Positions 35,605-45,438 of a stretch of DNA of 64,000 nucleotides are shown piece by piece. Source of the stretch: Lishizhenia tianjinensis (lineage in GTDB: Bacteria > Bacteroidota > Bacteroidia > Flavobacteriales_D > Crocinitomicaceae). The notes beneath the pieces were generated by a model that searched no databases, had not been told where the DNA came from, and saw nothing but the letters and a program-made list of their open reading frames with translations. A program made the position numbers and the translations under genes. Positions within the stretch are counted from its first letter, which is position 1. Every line of letters starts with the position of its first letter. Location: NCBI GenBank assembly GCA_943330745.2, contig CALQIX020000020.1, positions 1 through 64,000 on the forward strand, written 5' to 3'.

Positions 35605-37071
35605 ATGAAAAAATTGTTATTATCAACCGTTCTTCTTGCTTTAGGCTCGACGGTTTATGGGCAACGAAAAATCGATTTTGTCGAGTACGATTTGCCAAAT
35701 GGTATGCATGTTATATTACATGAGGAGCATGCAACACCAATTGTGGCTGTATCCGTATTATATCATGTTGGATCTAAAAATGAAGTTGCAGACCGCACCG
35801 GATTCGCGCACTTTTTTGAGCATTTATTATTTGAAGGAACCGTAAATATTGGCCGCGGAGAGTATAGTAAAATTGTTGAAAGAAATGGTGGAACATTAAA
35901 TGCAAACACCTCTCAAGATCGCACATTTTATTTTGAATTACTTCCCTCTAATAAATTAGAATTAGGATTATGGTTGGAAAGTGAGCGTTTGCTTCATGCA
36001 AAAGTAGATACGAAAGGAATTGAAACGCAACGTTCTGTGGTAAAAGAGGAAAAAAGACAACGAGTAGACAACCAACCTTACGCTTCCTTCATTACAGAAA
36101 TGAGTAAACGTATGTTCCTTAATCATCCTTACAACTGGGTTCCGATTGGAAGCATGGAACACCTTGATGCTGCGCAAGAAGAAGACTATGTGAATTTTTA
36201 TAAAAACTACTATGTCCCTTCCAACGCAACCCTATCAATTGCTGGTGATATCGATATAGCTCAAACAAAGAAATTAATCGATAGTTATTTCGCATCGATT
36301 CCAAAAGGTCAAGCATTAAATTTGTACAGAGATTTTGTAAACTATTCAGATGGAGAATTTGAAACGAAATATAAAATTGCTAAATCTAAGTTTGATGCAA
36401 AACAATTTATGGCTTCCAAAAATCCAGAAGCTAAAAAGTTAATTGCTGATTTTCAAAACAAACCAATTGAGATCAAACGTACTCAAAAAGATACAGAGGC
36501 AATCAAAGGAATTATTAAAGAAGAAATACAGGATAACATTCAACTTTCTGGTTTATTTATGGGATATAAATTCCCAGAACAAACACATCCAGATAGCTAT
36601 GCATTGGAGATGTTGAACGATGTATTGTCAGGTGGAAGTTCTTCAAGAATTAATAAAACAATCGTCGAAAAAAAACAAATGGCAAATTTTGCTTTTTCAT
36701 TTAATTTCGGATTGGAAGATGCCGGAATGGGTATTTTTGCCGCTATCGCATCCAATGGAATTAATTTGGATGATTTACAGAAAGAATTTGATCAACAAAT
36801 TGATCTAGTTAAAAATGAATTGATTTCTCAAGAGGAATTTGAAAAGGTTCGAAATAAATTTGAAAATGACTTAATTTCTTCAAATGCAACGATTTCAGGA
36901 ATTTCAGAAAATTTAGCTGATAATCATGTGTATTTCAAAAACACAAATCGTGTTAATACACAACTTAATGAATACATGAAGGTGACTCGTGAAGACATCC
37001 AACGTGTTGCAAAAAAATATTTTACACAAGATACAAGAATCATCTTACATTATGTCCCAAAAGCAAAATAA
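35605..37071 (+). CDS. M16 zinc peptidase, catalytic partner
   Basis: A 488-residue exported insulinase-type peptidase. The signal peptide ends near VYGQ. The inverted zinc motif is H69-FF-E72-H73, with the third ligand in VVKEEKRQ (E148/E149). The C-terminal M16 domain follows with the GGSSSRINKTI signature. Such enzymes degrade peptides in the periplasm. The gene is followed 6 bp later by a second M16 gene that lacks the zinc motif, so the two likely form a heterodimer like other bacterial M16 pairs. Confidence 0.92.
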   Translation: MKKLLLSTVLLALGSTVYGQRKIDFVEYDLPNGMHVILHEEHATPIVAVSVLYHVGSKNEVADRTGFAHFFEHLLFEGTVNIGRGEYSKIVERNGGTLNANTSQDRTFYFELLPSNKLELGLWLESERLLHAKVDTKGIETQRSVVKEEKRQRVDNQPYASFITEMSKRMFLNHPYNWVPIGSMEHLDAAQEEDYVNFYKNYYVPSNATLSIAGDIDIAQTKKLIDSYFASIPKGQALNLYRDFVNYSDGEFETKYKIAKSKFDAKQFMASKNPEAKKLIADFQNKPIEIKRTQKDTEAIKGIIKEEIQDNIQLSGLFMGYKFPEQTHPDSYALEMLNDVLSGGSSSRINKTIVEKKQMANFAFSFNFGLEDAGMGIFAAIASNGINLDDLQKEFDQQIDLVKNELISQEEFEKVRNKFENDLISSNATISGISENLADNHVYFKNTNRVNTQLNEYMKVTREDIQRVAKKYFTQDTRIILHYVPKAK

Positions 37072-37077
37072 GGAAAT

Positions 37078-39150
37078 ATGAAAAAACTAATTTTAACCAC
37101 CTTACTTTCAATGCCGATTATTTTAACGGCACAAATAGACCGATCTATTCAACCAGTTGCTGGTAAAGCGCCTGTAATTAATATTAAGGATTCAGAAACG
37201 TTTACCCTTGATAATGGTATTACAGTCATTCTATCTGAAAATCATAAACTTCCGAGAGTTTCATTTGATTTATTCATGGGTTCTGATCCTAGATTAGAAA
37301 ATAACAAAGCTGGTTTGGCTGATATGGCTGGATCACTCATTTTATCTGGCACATCAAACAAATCAAAAGATCAATTGGATAAAGAAATCGATTATATTGG
37401 CGCCAGTCTTTCTGCTGATAAATCATCCATTACTCTATCCTGTTTAACCAAGCACATGAATACCGGTTTGGGTTTAATGTCAGATGTATTATTAAATGCA
37501 AATTTTCCTGAAAGTGAAGTGGAGCGCATCCGAAATCAAAGTAAAGATGGACTAATTTCAATGAAATCAGATGCTTCTAGCATGGCGAATAATGCGACAG
37601 TAAAAGTAAACTTCCCAAATCATCCTTTTGGAGAAGTTATGACTGAAGAATCATTAACATCTATTTCAAGAGATGATATCGTCAATTATTATAAAACAAA
37701 TTTTACTCCAAAAGGCAGCTACTTAGTTATTGTTGGTGATATCACGAAACAAGAGGCCATTGCAATAACTAATCAGTATTTTTCGTCATGGTCTGGAAAC
37801 CAGGCTTACAAAAACGATTTAAGCTTTGGTAAAATGGCTAAAGGAAATCAAGTTTATTTTGTAAAAAAACCAGGAGCAGTCCAATCCGTTGTCTATATCA
37901 CTTTTCCAATTGAAATGAAATCAGGGGATAAAAATCAATTACCATTAACTGTTTTAAACGGAATTCTTGGAGGAGGTGGTTTCGGTACGCGATTATTTCA
38001 AAACCTCAGAGAGGATAAAGCGTATACTTATGGTTGTTATTCAAATGTAACTGTAACGGAAAATGGTTCTTGGATGTCTGCTGGAGGAAATTTCAGAAAT
38101 GCAATTACTGATTCTGCCATAATTGAAATTTTAAAAGAGTTTGAAGTTATTACTTCGGAATTAGTGAAAGATGAAGAATTAAGTTTAACAAAATCTTCGA
38201 TGAGTGGAAACTTCGGGCGTTCGTTAGAAAGACCACAAACCATAGCTCGCTTTGCACTGAACATTAAAAAAAATAATTTAGAAGAAGACTATTACAAAAC
38301 CTATTTACAACGATTGGATGCTGTTACTAAAGAATATGTTCTGGCAATGGCAAAAAAATACTTCACAGCGAAAAACTGCAATATTATCGTTGTTGGAAAC
38401 GAGGAAATCATTGGGAATTTAACCAAATTTGACAGTGATGGAAAAGTTGATTTGTTGGATCCATTTGGAAACCCTTTAAAAGAAGGTAAACCTGCTGATA
38501 TAACCAAAGAACAACTTTATAGCAATTACATCTCAGCCGTTACGAAAACTCAAAATCAAAAAGAGTTGGCTAAAAAAATGAAAAAACTTAAAAGCTATGA
38601 ATCTAAAACAGAATTAACTAATCCTCAAGTTCCTGCTCCATTTGTGATGATGAGTTATTGGATGTCGCCCAAAATTGAAGCAGAAAAAGTTGAAGGTATG
38701 GGAATGGTTCTTCAAAAATCATATTCCGATGGAAAAAAGGGATATACTTTTTCGCAAGGTAATCGCAAAGAAATGACAGATGCGGAAGTTGCTAAAAAAG
38801 CAAAAACTGCTGGTGTGTTTCCAGAATTATTTTACAAAGAATTAAATTTGACATTAACCGGAATTGAAATGGTTGATGGTAAAGAAATGTACGTTGTAAA
38901 ACAAATTGATGATGAAGGAGAATCCTTTATTTACTTCAATAAATCAAATTTCTTAAAAGAAAAAATGGTAGCAATTCGCAAACAAGGTGAAGAAACAGTA
39001 GAATCCTCCGTTACCTTCGGAGATTACAAGGATGTGGGTGGTTTTTTATTCCCACATACTACTTCTATCGGTTTTGGTCCGTTTACATTAAGTGGAAAAG
39101 TAACCTCTATCATTTTGAATAAGAAACCAGATTTAAGCTCCTTTAAATAA
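37078..39150 (+). CDS. M16-family non-catalytic partner with C-terminal extension
   Basis: A 690-residue exported protein. The signal peptide ends near LTAQ. Two M16 domains run from about 30 to 470. In the place of HxxEH it has AGLADMAGS, so it cannot bind zinc there, but it keeps GGGGFGTRLFQNLRE, the Gly-rich and R/Y substrate-binding region of inactive partners. A further about 150 residues (about 540-690; EMYVVKQIDDEGESFIYF, FGDYKDVGGFLFPH) resemble outer-membrane lipoprotein-sorting-type beta domains. It is 6 bp after the catalytic gene. A terminator follows. Confidence 0.88.
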   Translation: MKKLILTTLLSMPIILTAQIDRSIQPVAGKAPVINIKDSETFTLDNGITVILSENHKLPRVSFDLFMGSDPRLENNKAGLADMAGSLILSGTSNKSKDQLDKEIDYIGASLSADKSSITLSCLTKHMNTGLGLMSDVLLNANFPESEVERIRNQSKDGLISMKSDASSMANNATVKVNFPNHPFGEVMTEESLTSISRDDIVNYYKTNFTPKGSYLVIVGDITKQEAIAITNQYFSSWSGNQAYKNDLSFGKMAKGNQVYFVKKPGAVQSVVYITFPIEMKSGDKNQLPLTVLNGILGGGGFGTRLFQNLREDKAYTYGCYSNVTVTENGSWMSAGGNFRNAITDSAIIEILKEFEVITSELVKDEELSLTKSSMSGNFGRSLERPQTIARFALNIKKNNLEEDYYKTYLQRLDAVTKEYVLAMAKKYFTAKNCNIIVVGNEEIIGNLTKFDSDGKVDLLDPFGNPLKEGKPADITKEQLYSNYISAVTKTQNQKELAKKMKKLKSYESKTELTNPQVPAPFVMMSYWMSPKIEAEKVEGMGMVLQKSYSDGKKGYTFSQGNRKEMTDAEVAKKAKTAGVFPELFYKELNLTLTGIEMVDGKEMYVVKQIDDEGESFIYFNKSNFLKEKMVAIRKQGEETVESSVTFGDYKDVGGFLFPHTTSIGFGPFTLSGKVTSIILNKKPDLSSFK

Positions 39151-39171
39151 TTCATTTGCTTTTATACTGTT

Positions 39172-39200
39172 AAGGTCGGGAGTTTCTCGACCTTTTTTTT
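39172..39200 (+). terminator. intrinsic terminator
   Basis: AAGGTCGgGAG-TTT-CTCGACCTT forms a stem followed by eight T, ending the M16 operon. Confidence 0.88.
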
Positions 39201-39253
39201 GCGACAAAATAAGAAATAACATGTCCTTTTTATGAAATTCTATCCAATAAACT

Positions 39254-39261
39254 TATATTTG
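39254..39261 (+). promoter_or_regulatory. -7 promoter element for the CotH-like gene
   Basis: TATATTTG is an exact TAnnTTTG match 18 nt before the ATG at 39280. A -33 element is not clear. Confidence 0.35.
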
Positions 39262-39279
39262 CTTTAACCACTTTCCTTA

Positions 39280-41613
39280 ATGAAAACACTATTATTTTCA
39301 ATCTTCTTTTTCTTAATTTCTTTTGGAAGAACTCAATCATTTTATAGTTCTGTAAATCAAACCATACCTGATGATAATACAACAATTAATTTTACTTTAA
39401 CTGTTGCAGGACTACCAAATATTATTGATCAAAATTTCGGTATGGCCAGTATTTGTCTAAATATGACTCATACATACTGTTCAGATATGGAAGTAAAATT
39501 AAAAGCACCCGATGGAACCCAAACCTTGCTTTTTTCTGGAATTGGAGGAGGAGACGATAATTTCACAAACACTTGTTTAACTGGAACTGGTCCAGCGATA
39601 GCTGCAGGAATGGCTCCGTTTACAGGATCGTTTCAAAGTATGTCTGTTTTAGGAAACGTAAACAATGGACAGAATCCAAATGGAACTTGGGAATTACTTT
39701 GTCGAGATATGTATGGGGCAGATATTGGCTTTTTAATTGATTGGCAAATCACCTTTAATAGCGCTCCAGCTCAGCCTTTTCAATTTATTTCAAGTAATAT
39801 TCCAATTGTAAAACTAACAACATTAAATGCACCTATAAATGACAATGTGAAAGTTCCTGTGCTCATGCAAATTATTGATAATGGGCCTGGAAACATCAAT
39901 TTTGCGAATGAAACGAATTACGCGTATGAAGGACAAATACTAACTGAATGGCAAGGTTTTACTGGACCTTCCTACCCCAAAAAAAACTATGACTTTGATT
40001 TAATCAATAACTCAGGTGCAAAAATAGATACTGTATTGATGGGACTACCATCTGAAAATGATTTTGTTTTTAAAGCAGAATACCTTGATCATAGCTTATT
40101 GAAAAACACAATAACGTATGAATTTGCCAGACGAATGAACCAATATGCCCCAAGAACAAAACCTTGTGAAATTATTTTAGATGGCGAATACATTGGTTAT
40201 TATACCTTAACAGAAACAATTAAACGCGATCAAAACCGAGTGGATATAGCAAATTTATCACTGAATGATACTGCCGGTATCGATTTAACTGGAGGCTATA
40301 TAATTGAGATGAATATTAACGGTGACCCAGGCGCTTGGTATTCCAATTTTGACCCTATCAATGTTGCGACAGCAGGTTCAGCTGTTGAATTTAAACATGT
40401 TGACCCTAAAGCATCTGAAATACTACCAGTTCAAGCAAATTATATCCATGCATTTGTTGATTCGTTTGAGACAGCCCTAAATGCTTCAACATTTACAGAT
40501 CCCATTTTAGGTTATCGTAATTATATAGACGTTTCAACTTTTATAGATTTCTTAATTGTCAATGAATTTTCAGTTAATTATGATAGTTATGGTCGAAGTA
40601 CATTCATGTACAAAGAAAAAAACACAGATGGAGGAAAACTGAAAATTGGTCCACCTTGGGATTATGACCGCGCACTAGACTACGGGAACATGGGAGCTTC
40701 AGCTGGTTGGGTCTGGCAAATTTGTCATCCATATTGGCCATTTCCTTTTTGGTGGTCTAAAATGTATTCCGATTCCAGGTATCAAAATGAACTGGCTTGT
40801 CGATGGAAAACACTTAGACAAGATGAACTTAAAACGGAGAATTTTATCTTCTTTATTGATAGTATGGCAACTCTTTTACAAGGGCCAGCCGAAAGAAATT
40901 TCACCATTTGGAATGACCTTGCTGGACAATCTTATTCAACTCAAATTAATTCATTAAAGACATTTTTAACTACACGATTAGATTGGATCGATAATGAACT
41001 CGCCCCTTTCAGTAACTATGAAATTAATTTTATGCTACCTGAGGATACTTCTTCTTGCGTCAGCCTAAATTATGATGCGTCAATTACTAACGGGTCTTCT
41101 CTTTCTTATAATTGGCAACCGGGGCCAGATTCTTCTGATATATTTATCACGAACTCTGGAACCTTTTTCCTACAGGCTACTGACGAATTTGGTTGTCAGA
41201 AAAAGGACACAATGAATGTTCAAATATTCCAACCTTCAGATACGATTATTATTGCGAATGCACTTTCTAGTTTTCAATTGAATGGATTCACTTATTCTGA
41301 GAGTGGGAATTATCAGCAATATCTTCAAAATACTTTCGGTTGTGACAGTCTTATTACAATTGAACTGAAAATTGTTACAGATGAAAATTCTCTTTTAATT
41401 TCACCTAATCCAAGTAGCAATAACATTCTTATTTCCTTACCCTCCAATTTTATTGGCAAAAAAATAGCAATCTATGATTTTACTGGAAGGATTGTTTTTA
41501 CCCAAATAATTAATTCCGAAAATGAAACTATTTCAATCGCTCATTACGCCGAAGGCGCTTATTTTTTGAGGGTTGAGGATTTGCCAAAACTTGCGACAAT
41601 CATCAAGATTTAA
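39280..41613 (+). CDS. T9SS-secreted CotH kinase-like protein with N-terminal P-domain
   Basis: A 777-residue exported protein. A signal peptide (to about GRTQS) is followed by a proprotein-convertase P-like domain (about 20-165; TYCSDMEVKLKAPDG, NPNGTWELLCRD). A CotH-type domain follows (about 210-530) with FEFARRMN-like and EIILDGEYIGYYTLTETI stretches, and the GPPWDYDRALDYGN motif that corresponds to the kinase D-F/Y-D region. A Gly/Ser-rich Ig-like link precedes the T9SS sorting domain (ISPNPSSNNILI, GAYFLRV). CotH proteins phosphorylate surface proteins in Bacillus. Activity here is inferred. A phosphatase-superfamily gene lies 83 bp downstream. Confidence 0.85.
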   Translation: MKTLLFSIFFFLISFGRTQSFYSSVNQTIPDDNTTINFTLTVAGLPNIIDQNFGMASICLNMTHTYCSDMEVKLKAPDGTQTLLFSGIGGGDDNFTNTCLTGTGPAIAAGMAPFTGSFQSMSVLGNVNNGQNPNGTWELLCRDMYGADIGFLIDWQITFNSAPAQPFQFISSNIPIVKLTTLNAPINDNVKVPVLMQIIDNGPGNINFANETNYAYEGQILTEWQGFTGPSYPKKNYDFDLINNSGAKIDTVLMGLPSENDFVFKAEYLDHSLLKNTITYEFARRMNQYAPRTKPCEIILDGEYIGYYTLTETIKRDQNRVDIANLSLNDTAGIDLTGGYIIEMNINGDPGAWYSNFDPINVATAGSAVEFKHVDPKASEILPVQANYIHAFVDSFETALNASTFTDPILGYRNYIDVSTFIDFLIVNEFSVNYDSYGRSTFMYKEKNTDGGKLKIGPPWDYDRALDYGNMGASAGWVWQICHPYWPFPFWWSKMYSDSRYQNELACRWKTLRQDELKTENFIFFIDSMATLLQGPAERNFTIWNDLAGQSYSTQINSLKTFLTTRLDWIDNELAPFSNYEINFMLPEDTSSCVSLNYDASITNGSSLSYNWQPGPDSSDIFITNSGTFFLQATDEFGCQKKDTMNVQIFQPSDTIIIANALSSFQLNGFTYSESGNYQQYLQNTFGCDSLITIELKIVTDENSLLISPNPSSNNILISLPSNFIGKKIAIYDFTGRIVFTQIINSENETISIAHYAEGAYFLRVEDLPKLATIIKI

Positions 41614-41696
41614 ACTTGAATAAAAGAATTTAGGAATGGGATTTAGTTTTACGTGATTCAAGTATCCTATTATGTTCTTTCATAAAATGATTAAAT

Positions 41697-42641
41697 ATGA
41701 AAAATAAAATCTTTTGCTTTTTTAATAGCTTCCTTGTTTCATTCGTTCTTTTTTCCCAGCAATCGGAAAAATCGTATAAAACGGAATATGCATTTGTATT
41801 AGTTATTGACGGCCCCAGATATAGTGAAACGTATGGAGATTCAACGTGCAAATTGAGCCCTATTTTATGTGATTCATTAAGGCATGAAGGCGCTTTTTTT
41901 GAAAACTTCATGAATAATGGACCTACTTATACAGTACCTGGTCATGCAGCTATTGTAACAGGAAATTATCAACGGATTTCAAATTCTGGTACTGTTCTAC
42001 CTCGAAACCCGTCGATTTTTCAATATTTTTTAGATGCAAAAAAGTCAAGTAAAAACGACGCTTTTGTGGTTGCAAGTAAAGGAAAACTGGATGTGTTGGT
42101 CAATACCACCAATAAGAGTTGGCATAACAAATTTCTCGCATCTACCTATTGCGGACCAAATGGAAGTGGAATTGGATATGGAAGTGATAAAGGTACTTTT
42201 GAGAAAGTAACTCAACTTGTTTCAAGTCAGGAACCGCCACATTTACTATTAATCAATTTATTAGCAGTAGATGTCTATGGACACGCCAGCAACTGGAAAA
42301 AATACCAAGAATCTATTTCGGTTTGTGATGCTTATGCTTCGAACTTATGGGAAATGATTCAATCTAATCCAACTTTAAAAGATAAAACCACATTATTTAT
42401 TACAAACGATCATGGGCGACATTTAGATGGCGTAAAATCAGGATTTATTAGTCATGGTGATAAATGCGATGGATGTAAACATATTTCGCTATTAGTTTTA
42501 GGACCTGATACACCGAAAGGAGTTACGGTAAAAAAAGAAAGGGAATTAATTGACATTTCTCAATGTATTTCTCAACTTTTAAACTTCACTATGCCAACAA
42601 GTAAAGGAACTTTTTTACAAGAGGCTTTCAAGTCTAATTAA
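41697..42641 (+). CDS. alkaline-phosphatase-superfamily (NPP/sulfatase-like) secreted protein
   Basis: A 314-residue protein. The N-terminus is hydrophobic and ends near LFSQQ. The metal site begins with VLVIDGPR (D38). NGPTYTVPGHAAIVTG holds the probable nucleophile T79, as in nucleotide pyrophosphatase-type enzymes. LAVDVYGHA, TNDHGRH and SHGDKC supply further metal ligands. The reaction is hydrolysis of a phosphate or sulfate ester; the substrate is unknown. It follows the CotH-like gene on the same strand and converges with hutU, overlapping it by 4 bp. Confidence 0.85.
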   Translation: MKNKIFCFFNSFLVSFVLFSQQSEKSYKTEYAFVLVIDGPRYSETYGDSTCKLSPILCDSLRHEGAFFENFMNNGPTYTVPGHAAIVTGNYQRISNSGTVLPRNPSIFQYFLDAKKSSKNDAFVVASKGKLDVLVNTTNKSWHNKFLASTYCGPNGSGIGYGSDKGTFEKVTQLVSSQEPPHLLLINLLAVDVYGHASNWKKYQESISVCDAYASNLWEMIQSNPTLKDKTTLFITNDHGRHLDGVKSGFISHGDKCDGCKHISLLVLGPDTPKGVTVKKERELIDISQCISQLLNFTMPTSKGTFLQEAFKSN

Positions 42642-44644
42642 ATTATATTCTCCAGCAACGAATCATCTACTAAATTTGGAATAGTAACTTGCAAGAGCGG
42701 TTCTACCTCCATGGCTCGTTTAATTGCAAAAACAGCATTTTCGTTGCGCGCCCAATTTCTTCTGGCAACGCCATTATTTACATCCCAATGCAACATCATT
42801 TTTAAGTTGCGTTCTGCGTCAGCACCTCCATCCAATAACATCCCAAATCCACCATTTATCACTTCACCCCAACCTACTCCACCGCCATTGTGAATAGAAA
42901 CCCATGTCGCTCCTCGAAAGCTATCACCTATAACATTTTGAATTGCCATATCCGCAGTGAAACGAGAACCATCGTAAATATTTGATGTTTCTCGATAAGG
43001 CGAATCTGTTCCAGAAACATCATGGTGATCACGGCCTAAAACAACTGGTCCTATTTCTCCAGATGCAATGGCCTTATTGAAGGCTTCTGCAATCCTCATG
43101 CGCCCCTCTGCATCGGCGTATAAAATCCTTGCTTGAGAACCAACCACTAGTTTATTTTCCTGGGCTCCTTTAATCCATTGAATATTGTCAGCCATTTGTT
43201 GTTGGATTTCAGACGGACTATTTTTCATCATTTCTTCTAGTACTTGACACGCAATTTCATCGGTACGTTGAAGGTCTTCTTTTTTTCCTGTGGCGCAAAC
43301 CCATCTAAACGGACCAAATCCAAAATCAAAGCACATCGGACCTAAAATATCTTGAACATATGATGCATATTTAAAATCAATTCCATTTTGAGCCATTACA
43401 TCCGCACCTGCCCTCGATGATTCTAATAAAAAAGCATTTCCATAATCGAAAAAATACGTCCCTTTTGCAGTATGTTTATTTATCGCTGCTGCATGTCGCC
43501 TCAAACTTTCTTGGACAAAATCTTTAAATTTTTCAGGATCATTTGCCATCATTTTGTTAGACTCCTCCAATGAAAGTCCAACAGGATAATAACCACCTGC
43601 CCAAGGATTATGAAGGGAAGTTTGATCAGAGCCTAAATCAATATAAATATCTTCTTGATCAAATTTCTCCCAAACATCAACAATATTTCCCAAATAGGCA
43701 ATTGAAACAGTTTCCTTGGCCGCTTTTGCCAATTTCACCCTGGTCGATAATTCATCTAAATCTGTAATAATCTCATCAACCCAACCTTGTGAGTGTCTCG
43801 TTTGTGCCGCTTTTGGATTTACTTCTGCCGTAACAGAAATTACTCCAGCAATATTTCCTGCTTTTGGTTGAGCTCCTGACATTCCGCCCAGTCCTGCGGT
43901 AATAAACAACTTACCTTTTATATCATCTCTATTCTTCGCAATTCTACGAACAGCATTTAATACCGTTATGGTTGTACCGTGCACAATTCCTTGCGGACCA
44001 ATATACATATAAGACCCTGCTGTCATTTGACCATATTGGGTAACACCAAGCGCATTAAACTTTTCCCAATCATCTGGTTTGGAATAATTTGGAATCATCA
44101 TACCATTGGTAACTACTACCCTTGGGGCATTTTTATGAGACGGAAATAATCCCATGGGATGACCGGAATACATTACCAACGTTTGTTCGTCTGTCATTTC
44201 CGATAAATATTTCATTGTCAAACGATATTGAATCCAATTTTGAAATACGGCTCCATTACCTCCATACGTTATTAATTCATGTGGGTGCTGAGCAACCGCG
44301 TAATCCAGGTTATTTTGAATCATTAACATGATCGCTTTTGCTTGCAAGGATTTTCCAGGATACTCATCAATTGGACGAGCATACATCTTATAATCCGGAC
44401 GGTATCGATACATATAAATACGACCAAATTCAGACAATTCCTGCAAGAATTCTGGTGCTAAAACGGCATGTTGTTCGGATGGAAAATAACGCAATGCATT
44501 CCGTAATGCTAATTTTTTCTCATCGTTTGTCAATATATCTTTTCGCTTTGGCGCATGATTGATTTGAGAATCATCTATTCCTCTAACTGGGATTTCTTTT
44601 GGAATTCCTTGAATTATATCTTCTTTAAATTGTTCCAATGTCAT
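42638..44644 (-). CDS. hutU: urocanate hydratase HutU
   Basis: A 668-residue NAD-dependent enzyme that converts urocanate to imidazolonepropionate in histidine degradation. Typical motifs are TYGGNGAVFQNW, YSGHPMGLFPSH, GITAGLGGMSGAQPKA-like ITAGLGGMSGAQPKAG, FDYGNAFLLES and GVGWGEVINGGFGM. The length is that of the long urocanase form found in Bacteroidota. No other hut gene is in the window, so it stands apart from hutH/hutI. A -7 element lies 14 nt before the ATG. Confidence 0.94.
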   Translation of the reverse strand: MTLEQFKEDIIQGIPKEIPVRGIDDSQINHAPKRKDILTNDEKKLALRNALRYFPSEQHAVLAPEFLQELSEFGRIYMYRYRPDYKMYARPIDEYPGKSLQAKAIMLMIQNNLDYAVAQHPHELITYGGNGAVFQNWIQYRLTMKYLSEMTDEQTLVMYSGHPMGLFPSHKNAPRVVVTNGMMIPNYSKPDDWEKFNALGVTQYGQMTAGSYMYIGPQGIVHGTTITVLNAVRRIAKNRDDIKGKLFITAGLGGMSGAQPKAGNIAGVISVTAEVNPKAAQTRHSQGWVDEIITDLDELSTRVKLAKAAKETVSIAYLGNIVDVWEKFDQEDIYIDLGSDQTSLHNPWAGGYYPVGLSLEESNKMMANDPEKFKDFVQESLRRHAAAINKHTAKGTYFFDYGNAFLLESSRAGADVMAQNGIDFKYASYVQDILGPMCFDFGFGPFRWVCATGKKEDLQRTDEIACQVLEEMMKNSPSEIQQQMADNIQWIKGAQENKLVVGSQARILYADAEGRMRIAEAFNKAIASGEIGPVVLGRDHHDVSGTDSPYRETSNIYDGSRFTADMAIQNVIGDSFRGATWVSIHNGGGVGWGEVINGGFGMLLDGGADAERNLKMMLHWDVNNGVARRNWARNENAVFAIKRAMEVEPLLQVTIPNLVDDSLLENII

Positions 44645-44658
44645 GTTAAATCTTTTTA

Positions 44659-44666
44659 CAAAAGTA
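44659..44666 (-). promoter_or_regulatory. -7 promoter element for hutU
   Basis: TACTTTTG on the minus strand is an exact TAnnTTTG match. A TTTTG lies 15 nt upstream as a possible -33 element, slightly closer than the usual 17-23 nt. Confidence 0.45.
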
Positions 44667-44695
44667 GGATTATTGTTTTCTCAAAACAGTATTAA

Positions 44696-45394
44696 TCACA
44701 AAGAGTTCATTAGTAAATTATATAATTCCTCTACACCAGAGATTGCATTTGCTGAAATCCGAATAAAGTCGGAAGGGATTTGAAAAGAATCGACATGTGG
44801 ATCTATGATATATTTTTGACTTTCAGACTTACAAAAATGAACTAAATTAGCCGCGGGATAAACCTGTAAGGATGTGCCAATTACCACAAAGTAATCTGCC
44901 TTTTCAATGAGTTCAATTGCTTGATCAAAATTAGGAACAGATTCACCAAACCAAACTACATGCGGACGTAATCGAAAACCTTCATTACACAAATCACCTT
45001 CTGTTAATTTCCATCCTGAAATCGGATAATATTGATTTTCTGGATTTGGACCCGAGGATTTAGCAAATCGAATATTTCCGTGCAAATGTAAAACGTCTCT
45101 TGAACCTGCACGTTCGTGCAAATCATCGATATTTTGAGTAATTACATGAACAGTAAATGTGTTTTGCAGTTCAGCAATGAGATTATGCGCAGCATTAGGA
45201 TTTGTTTCGATTATCTGTTTGCGACGCTGATTATAAAACTCAGTTACAAGAGTAGGGTTTAAATTCCATGCCTGAGGTGTAGCAATCTCTTCAATTGAAT
45301 ATTGTTCCCATAAACCACCTGAATCTCGAAAAGTACTTATTCCGCTTTCCGCACTCATTCCGGCACCAGAAAAAAACACAATGTTTTTTCGCAT
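44696..45394 (-). CDS. NAD-dependent protein deacylase (sirtuin) without zinc cysteines
   Basis: A 232-residue sirtuin. The NAD-binding GAGMSAESGISTFRD and TQNIDDLHERAG are intact, and H105 in LHLHG is the catalytic His. FYNQRR (Y54, R57) matches the Y-x-x-R signature of desuccinylase/demalonylase-type enzymes such as CobB and SIRT5. The zinc ribbon normally found between the His and HVVWFGE is changed: only one Cys (C136) is present there, so no CxxC pair can bind zinc. I recall related zinc-lacking sirtuins in Bacteroidota. Confidence 0.9.
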   Translation of the reverse strand: MRKNIVFFSGAGMSAESGISTFRDSGGLWEQYSIEEIATPQAWNLNPTLVTEFYNQRRKQIIETNPNAAHNLIAELQNTFTVHVITQNIDDLHERAGSRDVLHLHGNIRFAKSSGPNPENQYYPISGWKLTEGDLCNEGFRLRPHVVWFGESVPNFDQAIELIEKADYFVVIGTSLQVYPAANLVHFCKSESQKYIIDPHVDSFQIPSDFIRISANAISGVEELYNLLMNSL

Positions 45395-45438
45395 ATTTAA
45401 AACTTTATGTTAAATTTACGCAAACTAAATTTTTTAAC

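Noticed and set aside
41630-41911. Minus-strand open frame across the start of the phosphatase-superfamily gene
   Set aside because: It overlaps the signal peptide and metal-site region of a clear enzyme on the other strand and has no recognisable domain.
42638-45394. hutU and the sirtuin as a histidine-degradation operon
   Set aside because: hutU has its own -7 element, the sirtuin has no known role in that pathway, and hutH and hutI are absent.
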